In this document: piece by piece, positions 28,396-37,248 of the stretch | Numbering within the stretch: position 1 is the stretch's first letter | How the letters are laid out: each line of letters opens with the position of its first letter | Assembly (NCBI GenBank): GCA_903876795.1 | Contig: CAIRBK010000058.1 | Span: forward strand, 1 to 55,115 | Origin: an uncultured Verrucomicrobiota bacterium | Lineage (GTDB): Bacteria; Verrucomicrobiota; Verrucomicrobiia; Opitutales; Opitutaceae | Length of the DNA: 55,115 bases | Direction: 5' to 3' | The notes under the pieces: generated by a model | Databases searched by the model: none | What the model was told of the DNA's origin: nothing | Seen by the model: the letters and a program-made list of their open reading frames with translations, nothing else | Translations under genes and position numbers: made by a program

Positions 28396-29343
28396 TCAGA
28401 ACCCCTTGATCTTAAACAAACCGGTCACGCTTTCGTTGTTATTGATGCGCACGATGGCATCCCCCATGAGCCCGGCGATGCTGAGCACGCGAATGGGCAG
28501 GCTGCGGGTGTCGATCGGCACGGAATTGGTGGTGATCAACTCGTCGATGTGACCGGCGGCGAGGCGCTCGTAGGCCACCGGACTTAGCAATGCGTGGCTA
28601 ACGGCGGCGCGCACGCTGATGGCACCGCTGGCGCGCATGATCTTGGCGGCGTTGGCCAGAGTGCCGGCGGTCTCGGTGATGTCGTCAACGAGAAGCACGT
28701 CCTTGCCGGCGACGTCGCCAACAACGTTGACAGTCTCGACGGTGGTGGCGTTGGTGCGCTTCTTCCAGACCATGCCGAGTTGCGCCCCGAGGATGCCCGC
28801 GTAGGCGGCGGCCATCTTCATCCCCCCGACATCGGGTGAGACCACGACCATGTTGTCGCCCTTGAACTGCTCAAGGTATTTGAAGAAGACCGGCGAGGCA
28901 AAGAGGTGATCCACGGGAATATCGAAGAATCCCTGGATCTGCTGCGAGTGCAGATCCATCGTGAGGATGCGATTGGCGCCTGAGGCCACGAGCAGATTGG
29001 CCACGAGTTTGGCGGTGATCGGGACGCGCGGCTGGTCCTTGCGATCCTGACGGGCGTAACCGTAAAACGGCATGACGGCGGTGATTCGATGGGCCGAGGC
29101 GCGCTTGGCCGCGTCGATCATGATCAGCAGCTCCATCAAAGATTGGTTGGTGGGCGTGCAGGTGGGCTGGACAATATACACGTCGTAGCCGCGCACGTTC
29201 TCGTTGATTTTCACGAAGGATTCCCCGTCGGGAAAACTGGTCACGGTGGCCTCGCCCAGCGGGACGCCGATGTGTCGGCAAATCTCCTCGGCGAGAGGGC
29301 GATTGGAGTTACCGGAGAAGATCTTCAGGCGCGGCAGGCTCAT
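28396..29343 (-). CDS. prs: Ribose-phosphate pyrophosphokinase
   Basis: Makes phosphoribosyl pyrophosphate from ribose-5-phosphate and ATP for nucleotide, His and Trp synthesis. The 315-residue length is standard. Motifs seen are SFPDGESFVKINENVRG, VMPFYGYARQDRKDQPRVPI in the flexible ATP region, LTMDLHSQQIQGFFDIPVDH, and VVSPDVGGMKMA. The PRPP-binding loop is VLLVDDITETAGTL, with Glu where Asp is more usual. It stands 72 bp after the protease start and before lpxD. Confidence 0.96.
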   Translation of the reverse strand: MSLPRLKIFSGNSNRPLAEEICRHIGVPLGEATVTSFPDGESFVKINENVRGYDVYIVQPTCTPTNQSLMELLIMIDAAKRASAHRITAVMPFYGYARQDRKDQPRVPITAKLVANLLVASGANRILTMDLHSQQIQGFFDIPVDHLFASPVFFKYLEQFKGDNMVVVSPDVGGMKMAAAYAGILGAQLGMVWKKRTNATTVETVNVVGDVAGKDVLLVDDITETAGTLANAAKIMRASGAISVRAAVSHALLSPVAYERLAAGHIDELITTNSVPIDTRSLPIRVLSIAGLMGDAIVRINNNESVTGLFKIKGF

Positions 29344-29373
29344 GTGATTAAAAAATCAAAGTTGTCAGGAATG

Positions 29374-30429
29374 TCACAAAGCGGAAGACTTTTTTAAATC
29401 TTCCAAAGCGCCCTCGACGGCATCCATACGTTTGAAAAGGTCGGGTAGTTTTTTCCGCAGGACATTGATGCGTTGTTCCAGATTGTAGGGCAGGCAAGGC
29501 GAGCCCTTCACGAAGCTGCCCGGCTCCAAATCGGAATTGACCCCCGTCTGCCCATCGGCCTTTGAGCCCTTGCCGATGGTAAGATGGCCCGCCACGCCCG
29601 CCTGCCCGCCGAGCACCACATAATCCTCCAGGGTCGCACTGCCGGAGATGCCGACCTGAGCGCAGACCAAACAGTGCCGGCCGATGATGACGTTATGCCC
29701 GATCTGCACGAGATTATCGATCTTGGTTCCCTCGCCGATCACCGTCCGGCTGAACCGTGCGCGGTCGATGGTGGTATTGGAGCCGATCTCGACATCATTT
29801 TCGATGAGCACGTTGCCCACCTGCGGGACCTTCTCGTGCCGCCCCTGGACAAACTCGTAGCCAAAACCGTCGGAGCCGACGACAACCCCGGGGTGGAGTC
29901 GCACGCGATCCTGGACGACGCACTCGGTGGTGACGGTCACGCGCGGCATGAGCCAGCCGTCGGTACCGATACGGGCATTCCGTCCGATGAAAACATGCGC
30001 CTGCAGATGAGTGCGCTCGCCGATCTCGGCACCTTCCTCAATCACACAAAACGGTCCGATGGTCGCAGAGGCAGCGACCCGCGCCCCCGAGGCGATCACC
30101 GCAGTCGGATGGATTCCGGCGACCGGTTTGGGCCAAAGCAATTGCTCGATGCGTCCGCACAGACGGGCCAGCGCGACGGAGGGTTTTTCAACCCGCAGGA
30201 ATTGCTGGTCGCCGGCCGGCTCGCCCGCGTAATCGGCAGGCACCAGTACGATCGAGGCCTTGGTCGTGGCGACATCGGCCTTGTATTTCGGGTTGCCGAG
30301 AAACGAGAGGTCGCCGGACTGGGCCGCCCCAAGGGAGGCGATCCCCCGAACAGTGACGCCGGTCGAACCGGAACTCGACAAGGGCTGAACGATGGCCGCG
30401 ATTTCGGCCGCGCTAAAGGCAAGCTGCAT
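29374..30429 (-). CDS. lpxD: UDP-3-O-acylglucosamine N-acyltransferase LpxD
   Basis: Adds the second acyl chain in lipid A synthesis. The ATG at 30429 ([16 protein letters not shown]) gives 351 residues; the frame upstream is not conserved. The N-terminal uridine-binding domain ([11 protein letters not shown]) is followed by the left-handed beta-helix of hexapeptide repeats, for example [19 protein letters not shown] and [20 protein letters not shown]. The catalytic His region is [22 protein letters not shown] short C-terminal helix ends the protein. Its presence shows that the organism makes lipid A. It lies downstream of skp and its terminator. Confidence 0.96.
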   Translation of the reverse strand: MQLAFSAAEIAAIVQPLSSSGSTGVTVRGIASLGAAQSGDLSFLGNPKYKADVATTKASIVLVPADYAGEPAGDQQFLRVEKPSVALARLCGRIEQLLWPKPVAGIHPTAVIASGARVAASATIGPFCVIEEGAEIGERTHLQAHVFIGRNARIGTDGWLMPRVTVTTECVVQDRVRLHPGVVVGSDGFGYEFVQGRHEKVPQVGNVLIENDVEIGSNTTIDRARFSRTVIGEGTKIDNLVQIGHNVIIGRHCLVCAQVGISGSATLEDYVVLGGQAGVAGHLTIGKGSKADGQTGVNSDLEPGSFVKGSPCLPYNLEQRINVLRKKLPDLFKRMDAVEGALEDLKKSSAL

Positions 30430-30486
30430 AGCCTGCGGACGGTGAGGGACCTGCCGGTGCAAAGCAAGCCGACCGGCAACAGTCGC

Positions 30487-30516
30487 AAAAAAACCCCGCT
30501 CGAAAAACGAGCGGGG
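30487..30516 (-). terminator. Terminator after skp
   Basis: Stem CCCCGCTCG / CGAGCGGGG (30494-30502 and 30508-30516) with a 5-nt loop, followed on the minus strand by seven T residues. The opposite side also has six A residues, so it could work both ways. It splits skp from lpxD 58 bp further on. Confidence 0.9.
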
Positions 30517-30543
30517 AAAAAATCGAAAGATACGAACTAGGGT

Positions 30544-31233
30544 TTACTTCTTGCTGCCGGGGAAGGAAACCGAGGGAGCATCGGCGGCGGGCTTGGCAGG
30601 CTGCGCGGCAGGCGCGGCGGGTTTGGCGGCCGGCGCGGGAGCAGCGACCGAGGAGGCAGGCCGGTCCTTGTTCACTTCCTTGGCTACCTCTTCGGTGATG
30701 TCATAGGCCGGATCGAAATAAATCAGGCTGGAGACGCCGATCAATGAAGGGCCGGACTTGTCGAGAAGCAGGGTGGCCCCCTTTTTCTTGGCCACCTCGG
30801 TCGCGATCTTGCCGATCTCCTCAAGCAAGAATTGCTTGAAGAGGTTGATGCGCTGCTGCAAGGAGCGCTGAACATTGCTGCGGAAGGAATTAACTTCGGC
30901 CTGCTTGCGCTGGATTTCCTGGCCCTTGGCCTCGAGTTCCTGCTGGGCCTTGGTCTTGGCTTCGGTGGCGAGAGCAGGGTTGTTCAGCTGTTCTTTAAGA
31001 TCATTGAACTGCTTCACCAGGACGTTGCCCTCGTTGTTGAGCTTCTGGAGGTCTTCCTCGGCCTTTTGCTGATCGTCCTTCAGTTTGGCGTTCTGCTCTT
31101 CGGTTTTGTAATGGCCGTCATAGACCTTGGCCAAATCGATCACGTAGACCTTGGGCGCGGGTTGGGCCTGAAGAGCGGCGGCAAAAAAGCCTACGCAAAC
31201 CAAGGCGACGAGGGATTTCAGGGATGTTTTCAT
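30544..31233 (-). CDS. skp: OmpH/Skp-family periplasmic chaperone
   Basis: A 229-residue exported coiled-coil protein that should hold unfolded outer-membrane proteins for BamA. The signal peptide is LVALVCVGFFAAALQA. The mature start KVYVIDLAKVYDGHYKTEE matches Skp (VAVVDLNRV-type), followed by a long Lys/Glu/Gln helix from about 45 to 130 (AKLKDDQQKAEEDLQKLN). LLEEIGKIATEVAKKKGATLLLD is the returning beta part. The C-terminal tail of about 45 residues is Ala/Pro-rich and extra compared with classic Skp. bamA is 30 bp upstream, the usual order. Confidence 0.92.
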   Translation of the reverse strand: MKTSLKSLVALVCVGFFAAALQAQPAPKVYVIDLAKVYDGHYKTEEQNAKLKDDQQKAEEDLQKLNNEGNVLVKQFNDLKEQLNNPALATEAKTKAQQELEAKGQEIQRKQAEVNSFRSNVQRSLQQRINLFKQFLLEEIGKIATEVAKKKGATLLLDKSGPSLIGVSSLIYFDPAYDITEEVAKEVNKDRPASSVAAPAPAAKPAAPAAQPAKPAADAPSVSFPGSKK

Positions 31234-31263
31234 ATTTGTCTGGTTAAGAATCAGAGCGGTGAA

Positions 31264-33615
31264 TCAGAAGCGAGTTCCGAAGGAGAAGTTAAATTGGCCG
31301 CCTCCGTTGGTGTTTTTATCCTTGGTGATGGGAATGCCGTAATCGAGGCTCAAGGGAGCACCGGCGATGAGCAGCCGGAGACCGAAACCGAAGTTGTCAC
31401 TGTAGCCACTGGGATCGAAATCATAGGAGCCGCTGTTGACGAAACCCGCGTCATAAAACACGGCGAAACGCAGAGGATCGACGACCTCCAGGGAGTACTC
31501 GAAACTGGTGAATCCATAGGTCTTGCCGCCGACCGGGACGTTGTTGGAACCGATCGCAACCTTGGGGCCGACCTCGCGGAACTCGAAACCGCGAAGCGTG
31601 TACGGGCCACCCAGATAGAAGCGATCATAGAATGGCACTTGCGTGGAATCGCCGTAAGAATCGACCACACCGGTGCGGCCGAGTACGGCTAGCACCTGGT
31701 TCTGGGTTTCAAAGAGCGGAAAGAATTGGGAGCCCTTGGCTTCGACTTTGTAGTAGTCCACATCGCTGCCCAGCGAGGTGGACGCCACATCGGTGTTCAA
31801 TTCGACGCGGCTGCCGCGCGTGGTGTTGATGAGCTTGTCGCGGGTGTCGCGCAGCAATTGGAAACCCACCTTGGCCACCGCGCTGCTTCCTCTCGGATAG
31901 ATGGTCTCGTAGCCAGCGATAACGTCTTGGATTTCGACGACTTCGTAGCTGTAGGACAACCGTCCCTCCACCAACTCAAAGAGTCGCTTGCGCAGGTAAA
32001 CTTCTGCGCCCGTGCGCAGTTCGGTGTAAACCGAGCTGTTGAATTCGGAACTCGTCCGATACACGGAGAAGCCCAAGGCCAAGCGACGCTGGAAAAGCCA
32101 GGGCTCCTCGAACGACAGGATGGCCTGGCTCGAGCGTGACCCCAACTGAAGTCGCAGGCGGAACTTTTGGCCGTCGCCTTGGAACATCGATCGGCGGTTA
32201 AAAAGGTCGAAATTCGACTGCGTGAGTTCGGCAAAAACCACCGCGCGTTCCAAGGAGCTGAAGCCGGCACCAAAAGTCAGGTTGCCGGTACGACCCTCGC
32301 GCACGGTGATCTTGAGGTTTTTGCGGCCTGGAATGTTGGTGGTCTCCGGGGTAGCGCTGACCTCCTCGAAGAAGCGCGTGTTGTCGAGGATCTGCTTGGA
32401 ATTCTTCATGCGCACCGAATCGAAGACCTCGCCGGGTCCCAGGAACAACTCGCGCACGATGACGGTGCTCTTGCTCTTGGTGTTGCCCTCGATGCGAATG
32501 GACTCGACGTAGAACTTTTCGCTTTCGCGGATGCGGTATTCGACGTCGATGGCACCCGTGGTGAGGTTGGGCTTACGCACGACTTGGACGCGTGTCTCGA
32601 TGTAGCCGTCCCGGCCGTAGGCGTCTTCGAGCGCGGTCTGGTCTTTTTCAATCTTGGAAGGGGTGAAAAGAGTCCCGGTCGTCTGCCTCAAGGCTGTCCT
32701 CAGCTTTTCGGTGGTGATGATCGTATTGCCGCTGAAGGAGATGTCGCCGACTTTGTACTGGCGGCCCTCGATGATGCGAATGGTGAGAACAAGTTTTTTG
32801 GCGCTCGGATAGGCGTAGACCACCTTGTCGGCGGGAACCTCGACATCGAGATAACCGAGCTCGCGGTAATAATCGCGGAGCTTATCCAAGTCGTCCTGGA
32901 ACTGGTCGTCCTTGAAACGCCCGGTGCCCGTGATCCAGGAGAAAATGTTCCACTTTCTGGTTTCGATGGCCTTGCGCAGCTTGCCGGCCTTGACGTGGTC
33001 GTTGCCCACAAAGTTCACCTTGGAGATTTTCACCTTGGCGCCTTCGCTGATTTTGAAGGTCACGGTGCCGAAGCCGGTGGAGCGGTTACGCTCAATCTCG
33101 TAGCTGATCTTGATCTGGTTGTAACCGGACTTCTGGTAATACTCGCGGATCTTGGCGACGTCCTCCTTCACCTGGCGTTCATCGAGCGGCGAGTTGGGCT
33201 TGGTCTTGATCTCCTTGTCCAGACGGCGGCTCTTGACCTTGACGTTGCCGTCATAGCGGACGGTCAGGACGCGATACTTGGGGGTGAGCTCGAAGACGAG
33301 ATTGATGACGCGTTCGGGAAGGATGTCGCGCTTCACCTCGATAAACTCGAACAAACCGGTCCTGTAGAGGGAGCGAATGTCCTGGTCGATGAGAGTCTCG
33401 TCCAGTTCGGTGCCGTCGCGCATCTGCACATTGGCGCGCACCAACTGCTCGTTGACGTTGGCCTGGCCAATGAACTTGAGGGTGACCGTGCCCACCTTGA
33501 AAGGGGCTGGGGCGGCGGACTGGGCATGGGCCGCCCCTCCGGTCACAGCTAGCAAGGCAAGGGCGAGAACGATGCGTACGACCCCAAAGAAGGGGTTACT
33601 GAGTGTAGTTTTCAA
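31264..33615 (-). CDS. bamA: Outer membrane protein assembly factor BamA
   Basis: The 783-residue Omp85 core of the BAM complex, inserting beta-barrels into the outer membrane. A signal peptide (VVRIVLALALLAVTGGAAHA) leads into five POTRA domains to about residue 420; recognisable parts are FIEVKRDILPERVINLVFEL, FVGNDHVKAGKLRKAIETR and VESIRIEGNTKSKSTVIVRE. The barrel includes GRTGVVDSYGDSTQVPFYDR, FYLGGPYTLRGFE (the conserved xRGF of strand lid loop L6) and LRFAVFYDAGFVN, and the chain ends in FGTRF. Its start overlaps the dnaB end by 20 bp. Confidence 0.96.
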   Translation of the reverse strand: MKTTLSNPFFGVVRIVLALALLAVTGGAAHAQSAAPAPFKVGTVTLKFIGQANVNEQLVRANVQMRDGTELDETLIDQDIRSLYRTGLFEFIEVKRDILPERVINLVFELTPKYRVLTVRYDGNVKVKSRRLDKEIKTKPNSPLDERQVKEDVAKIREYYQKSGYNQIKISYEIERNRSTGFGTVTFKISEGAKVKISKVNFVGNDHVKAGKLRKAIETRKWNIFSWITGTGRFKDDQFQDDLDKLRDYYRELGYLDVEVPADKVVYAYPSAKKLVLTIRIIEGRQYKVGDISFSGNTIITTEKLRTALRQTTGTLFTPSKIEKDQTALEDAYGRDGYIETRVQVVRKPNLTTGAIDVEYRIRESEKFYVESIRIEGNTKSKSTVIVRELFLGPGEVFDSVRMKNSKQILDNTRFFEEVSATPETTNIPGRKNLKITVREGRTGNLTFGAGFSSLERAVVFAELTQSNFDLFNRRSMFQGDGQKFRLRLQLGSRSSQAILSFEEPWLFQRRLALGFSVYRTSSEFNSSVYTELRTGAEVYLRKRLFELVEGRLSYSYEVVEIQDVIAGYETIYPRGSSAVAKVGFQLLRDTRDKLINTTRGSRVELNTDVASTSLGSDVDYYKVEAKGSQFFPLFETQNQVLAVLGRTGVVDSYGDSTQVPFYDRFYLGGPYTLRGFEFREVGPKVAIGSNNVPVGGKTYGFTSFEYSLEVVDPLRFAVFYDAGFVNSGSYDFDPSGYSDNFGFGLRLLIAGAPLSLDYGIPITKDKNTNGGGQFNFSFGTRF

Positions 33616-35011
33616 AGCGTGTGATGTCCCGAAGGAACGTAAGTTTCAGTTCTCCTACCGGTCCGTTTCGTTGCTTGGCAACGATTAACTCCGCCGAGTC
33701 GGCGGCGACCTGGAATTTTTCGTCGGCGTCCTTTGGACGGGCGAGCATGAGCACCACGTCGGCGTCCTGCTCGATGGAACCGGATTCACGCAGGTCGGAG
33801 AGCTTGGGCGTGCGGTTTTCTTTTTCTGCGGATCGGTTCAACTGCGACAACACGATCACCGGGACGTCGAGTTCCTTGGCGAGGGCCTTCAGTCCGCGGG
33901 AGATTTCGGCGACCTGTTGCTCACGAGGGGTTTTGGAGTCGGTCGGCGCGAGCAATTGCAGGTAGTCGACCACGATCAGACCGAGCTTGTGGCGGGCCTG
34001 GAGGCGACGGGCCTTGGCGCGCAGTTCCATGATCGTGAGGTGGCTGGAATCGTCGATAAAGATGGGGGCCTTGGAAAACTCGTCGGCGGCGGCGAGCAGC
34101 CGTTGCTGCTCTTCCCCGTTTTTGGAGAGCAGGCCGTCACGCAAAAGTTTCATGTTCACCCGGGCCCGAGCGCACAGCATGCGCAGCGCGAGCTGGGAGG
34201 CACCCATTTCCAGCGAGAAAACCAAAATCGGCACACCCTCCCCTCGCCTGGGCATCGCGGCGGCCTCGGCGAAATTGAGCGCCAACGAGGTTTTGCCCAT
34301 CGAGGGACGGGCTGCGAGGATGATCATTTCCTGGCGCTGGAAGCCGTAGGTGAAAGCATCGAGGTCCTTGAAGCCGGACGACACGCCCGTGAGTTCGCCT
34401 TTCTTCATCATCATCTTGGTGATGACGGCCATGGCCTCGTTGGTCGGGCCCTTCATGTGACGGGCTCCGTCGGACACGCGATCCTGGGTCACCTTGAAGA
34501 TGTCTTGCTCGACCTTGTCCACGAACTCCTCGAGGCCGCCCTCGTAGGCGTAGCAACTCTCGACCGCACCGGTGGCGACCTTGATGAGTTCGCGCAGCAG
34601 ATGGAGCTCGCGGACCTTCTCGATGAAATAAATCGACTGCGCCGTGGTGGGGATGCGGCTGCTGATCTGCGTGAGATAGGCGTAGCCGCCGATCTCGTCG
34701 AGCTGCCGGCTCGTCTTCAATTCCTCGGCGAGGATCTGGAGATCGATGGCCATGCCCTTGTTGTAGAGCTCAACCAGCTTTTCGAAGACGACGCGATTGG
34801 CCGGGGCGTAAAACGCGGCGGCGCTCAGCTTTCCTTCCAGACAACGCGCCACGATGTCGGCGCCGTCGAGGAAGCAGCACGACAGGAGATACTCCTCGGC
34901 CTCGATACTGTGCGGTGGAACGCGGCCTATCACGGCGGTGGGATCGCGCGGTTCACCGTTGTCGCGTTCGCGACGGGGGCGGCGGGAGGTTTTCGGAAAG
35001 TCGTCAGCCAT
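33596..35011 (-). CDS. dnaB: Replicative DNA helicase DnaB
   Basis: The 471-residue hexameric helicase of the replication fork. The ATG at 35011 (MADDFPKTSRRPRR) is preferred over the frame start at 35053. The N-terminal primase-interaction domain begins at PHSIEAEEYLLSCCF. The RecA-like motor has Walker A LAARPSMGKTSLALNF, Walker B LGLIVVDYLQLLAP, LFSLEMGASQLALRML-type H1a sequence and the DnaB element SQLNRSAEKENRTPKLSDLRESGSIEQ in part. No intein is present. The 3' end overlaps bamA by 20 bp, an unusual gene pair. Confidence 0.97.
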   Translation of the reverse strand: MADDFPKTSRRPRRERDNGEPRDPTAVIGRVPPHSIEAEEYLLSCCFLDGADIVARCLEGKLSAAAFYAPANRVVFEKLVELYNKGMAIDLQILAEELKTSRQLDEIGGYAYLTQISSRIPTTAQSIYFIEKVRELHLLRELIKVATGAVESCYAYEGGLEEFVDKVEQDIFKVTQDRVSDGARHMKGPTNEAMAVITKMMMKKGELTGVSSGFKDLDAFTYGFQRQEMIILAARPSMGKTSLALNFAEAAAMPRRGEGVPILVFSLEMGASQLALRMLCARARVNMKLLRDGLLSKNGEEQQRLLAAADEFSKAPIFIDDSSHLTIMELRAKARRLQARHKLGLIVVDYLQLLAPTDSKTPREQQVAEISRGLKALAKELDVPVIVLSQLNRSAEKENRTPKLSDLRESGSIEQDADVVLMLARPKDADEKFQVAADSAELIVAKQRNGPVGELKLTFLRDITRFENYTQ

Positions 35012-35093
35012 GTGGCGGGGGCATGAGGCAAGAGTCTCCCGCGCCATTAGCAATGCCAGGCTCGACCAATTTGTTGGGATTATTCACAGGCGC

Positions 35094-35121
35094 AAAAAAG
35101 CCGCGGTCGGGAGACCGCAGC
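35094..35121 (-). terminator. Terminator after rplI
   Basis: On the minus strand a 9-bp stem (35113-35121 with 35100-35108, one G-U pair, 4-nt loop) is followed by six T residues. It ends the rpsF-ssb-rplI unit 38 bp after the rplI stop and precedes dnaB. Confidence 0.9.
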
Positions 35122-35158
35122 TTGAACGGCGTAAACGTAAGACGGAAAGACGCGGGCC

Positions 35159-35737
35159 TTACTTCTTGCGCTCGCTGCGCTTGGCCTTCTCGGCGCGACG
35201 GGCGGCTTGTTTTTCCAGTGCGGCGTGCTCGGGATATTCCTCCTTGCTGGCCTTGGGAGCCTCGACGGGAGCCTCGACGATCGGGTTTTCTGAAACGACG
35301 TCGAAGGAGACATCGACGGAGACGTCGGCGTGGAGTTTGATCTTCACCTCGTGCTTGCCGAGGGTCTTGACCGGGGTGTGGAGGTGGATCTTCTTCTTGT
35401 CGATCTCAACGCCGGCCTCGACAAATTTCTGATGGAGGTCGGCGGATGTGATCGCGCCGAACATCTTGCCGCCCTCGCCGGTCTTTACGGCGAAAGCGAG
35501 CGAGACCTTGGCGATCTTGTCGGCCAGCGCCCGGGCGCCGCTGAGTTCGGATGCCTCGCGTTCGACGCGGCGCTTCTTCAGCGACTCGACGCGCTTGCGG
35601 TTGGCTTGGGTGAGGGCGACCGCGTATTTCTGGGGAAGCAGAAAGTTGCGGGCGTAACCGGCGCGGACTTTGACCTGGTCGCCTTCGGCGCCCAGACCGT
35701 CAACCGGCTTGAGGAGCAAAACTTCGTTGTGAGCCAT
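35159..35737 (-). CDS. rplI: 50S ribosomal protein L9
   Basis: The N-terminal rRNA-binding domain shows EVLLLKPVDGLGAEGDQVKVRAGYARNFL-type sequence in register with L9, then a connecting helix and the C-terminal domain (AVKTGEGGKMFGAITSADLHQ, KIHLHTPVKTLGKHEVKIKL). At 192 residues it is about 40 longer than the usual 148, because of a charged Ala/Glu/Lys tail after residue 150 ending in ERKK. It is last in the rpsF-ssb-rplI unit; the rpsR gene that commonly sits here is absent. Confidence 0.96.
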   Translation of the reverse strand: MAHNEVLLLKPVDGLGAEGDQVKVRAGYARNFLLPQKYAVALTQANRKRVESLKKRRVEREASELSGARALADKIAKVSLAFAVKTGEGGKMFGAITSADLHQKFVEAGVEIDKKKIHLHTPVKTLGKHEVKIKLHADVSVDVSFDVVSENPIVEAPVEAPKASKEEYPEHAALEKQAARRAEKAKRSERKK

Positions 35738-35791
35738 GATGGGATGTATGTTTGATTTTTGAGTGTTAAGGGATGCGAACGCGGTGCGCGT

Positions 35792-36283
35792 TTAGAACGG
35801 GACGTCCTCGTCGATGTTGTCCTGCGGAGGAGGCACGGGCTTGGAGGGCGTGCGGGGAGGCGGCGTGTGGCGCTCGATGGTCTGGTCAATGCCTTCGTCG
35901 CTGCCCGAAGGGGAGGCGGCGCGGGAAGCGCCGCCGCCTTCGCCGCCTTCGCGGCCGCCGAGGAACTGGAAGTTCTCAAGGACGACCTTCATCTTGCTGC
36001 GTTTCTGACCGGTCGTCTTGTCGTCCCAAGTGTCGAGTTTGAGACGGCCTTCAACGAAGAGCGGACGGCCCTTGGTCAGATACTTGGCGACGGTTTCGCC
36101 CTGTTTGCCCCAGGCCTCGATGTCGACAAAGGTCGTCTCATCGCGGGTGGCCCCCGACTCGTCCTTGAACTGGCGGTTGACCGCGAGGCCGAACTGGCAG
36201 ATGGCCGTGCCCTTTGGCGTGACCCGGAGTTCCGGGTCGCGCGTCAGGTTGCCGATGAGCATTACTTTGTTGAGGGAAGCCAT
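35792..36283 (-). CDS. ssb: Single-stranded DNA-binding protein
   Basis: The 163-residue SSB has the OB fold at residues 1-110 (MASLNKVMLIGNLTRDPELR, FGLAVNRQF, FVDIEAWGKQGETVAKYLTKG, GRLKLDTWDDKTTGQKRSK). A Gly/Pro-rich linker follows and the chain ends in the acidic DEDVPF tip that binds partner proteins. It lies between rpsF and rplI. Confidence 0.96.
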   Translation of the reverse strand: MASLNKVMLIGNLTRDPELRVTPKGTAICQFGLAVNRQFKDESGATRDETTFVDIEAWGKQGETVAKYLTKGRPLFVEGRLKLDTWDDKTTGQKRSKMKVVLENFQFLGGREGGEGGGASRAASPSGSDEGIDQTIERHTPPPRTPSKPVPPPQDNIDEDVPF

Positions 36284-36307
36284 GGGAGCGTTGCGTTCGC
36301 CCGTTGA

Positions 36308-36607
36308 TTAGACGGCCTGGAGGAAGGTGCGATAAACAGTGTTGTTGAGGCGGAGGCGCTCCTTGAGGGCGGCCGGGCCGGAGGCGGGCGCGGTGAACGC
36401 GATCTGGACGTAGGTCGCGCCGGGGAGCTTGGGATCGGTGACGCGCGCGAAATCGCGGCGACCGAGGGTTTCGACGGAGGCGACCTCGCCTTCGACGGCG
36501 ACGATGTCCTTCTTGACGCCGTCAATGATCTGCTCGACGGAGTCTTCCTTGCCGCGGTTGTCGAGGATGAAGGTCGCGCGGTAGTTGCGTTTGTTGGTGA
36601 TGCTCAT
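36308..36607 (-). CDS. rpsF: 30S ribosomal protein S6
   Basis: The 99-residue S6 begins NKRNYRATFILDNRGKEDSVEQ and has the beta-alpha-beta fold with GRRDFARVTDPKLPGATYVQ in the middle. The family is divergent here; the call rests partly on position before ssb and rplI. Its ATG overlaps the pth stop (ATGA at 36604-36607). No acidic tail is present. Confidence 0.88.
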   Translation of the reverse strand: MSITNKRNYRATFILDNRGKEDSVEQIIDGVKKDIVAVEGEVASVETLGRRDFARVTDPKLPGATYVQIAFTAPASGPAALKERLRLNNTVYRTFLQAV

Positions 36608-37188
36608 GTTGAGTCTCTGCGGTTGAGTTGGTTCATGGCCCGGTCGGCACCGTGGTCTAGCACGAAGCGGAGTCCGGACACGTAGCGTTCTAAATTCTGA
36701 TCGATGATGAGTTGTTGAGGGGGCGTGAATTTGCCGAGGACGAAGACCTTGAGGTCCATCTGCGGCGGGTCTTTGGGACCGATGCCGAGGCGGTAACGGA
36801 TGAAGCCGTTGCCGAGTCGCTCCAGAAGGCTGGCCACACCATTGTGGCCGCCGGCGCTGCCGTTTACGCTGACTTTCACGAGACCGAGGTTTATCGTGAG
36901 GTCGTCATAGACGGCGGTGACCGCGTCGCCGGGGATCTTGTAGAACCCCGTCATGGCCTGCACCGCGCGACCGCTTTCGTTCATAAACGTGAGCGGCTTG
37001 GCGAACAGGACCGTGCGGCCAGGCTCGGGGTCCCAGCGGGCGATCTCCGCCTCGAAAGACCGTTGCTTTTGCCAAGCAAGGCCGAGATGGCGGGCGATCG
37101 CCTCGACAACGAGAAAACCCACGTTGTGGCGGGTATTGTCGTATTCGCGACCCGGGTTGCCAAGACCGGCAACAAGCGAGATGGACAT
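36604..37188 (-). CDS. pth: Peptidyl-tRNA hydrolase
   Basis: Recycles tRNA by cleaving peptidyl-tRNA released from stalled ribosomes. In its 194 residues, LVAGLGNPGREYDNTRHNVGF holds the conserved Asn and catalytic His near residue 22, then AKPLTFMNESGRAV and VYDDLTINLGLVKVSVNGSAGGHNGVASL-type text with the substrate-binding Asn. Start ATG at 37188. It precedes and overlaps rpsF by 4 bp and follows rplY by about 60 bp, the usual rplY-pth pairing. Confidence 0.96.
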   Translation of the reverse strand: MSISLVAGLGNPGREYDNTRHNVGFLVVEAIARHLGLAWQKQRSFEAEIARWDPEPGRTVLFAKPLTFMNESGRAVQAMTGFYKIPGDAVTAVYDDLTINLGLVKVSVNGSAGGHNGVASLLERLGNGFIRYRLGIGPKDPPQMDLKVFVLGKFTPPQQLIIDQNLERYVSGLRFVLDHGADRAMNQLNRRDST

Positions 37189-37248
37189 GAATCAAAGAAC
37201 AAACGTCGGGGTCCTCCGCAGTCAAGCGGGGGGCCTGGACGGCGAAAC

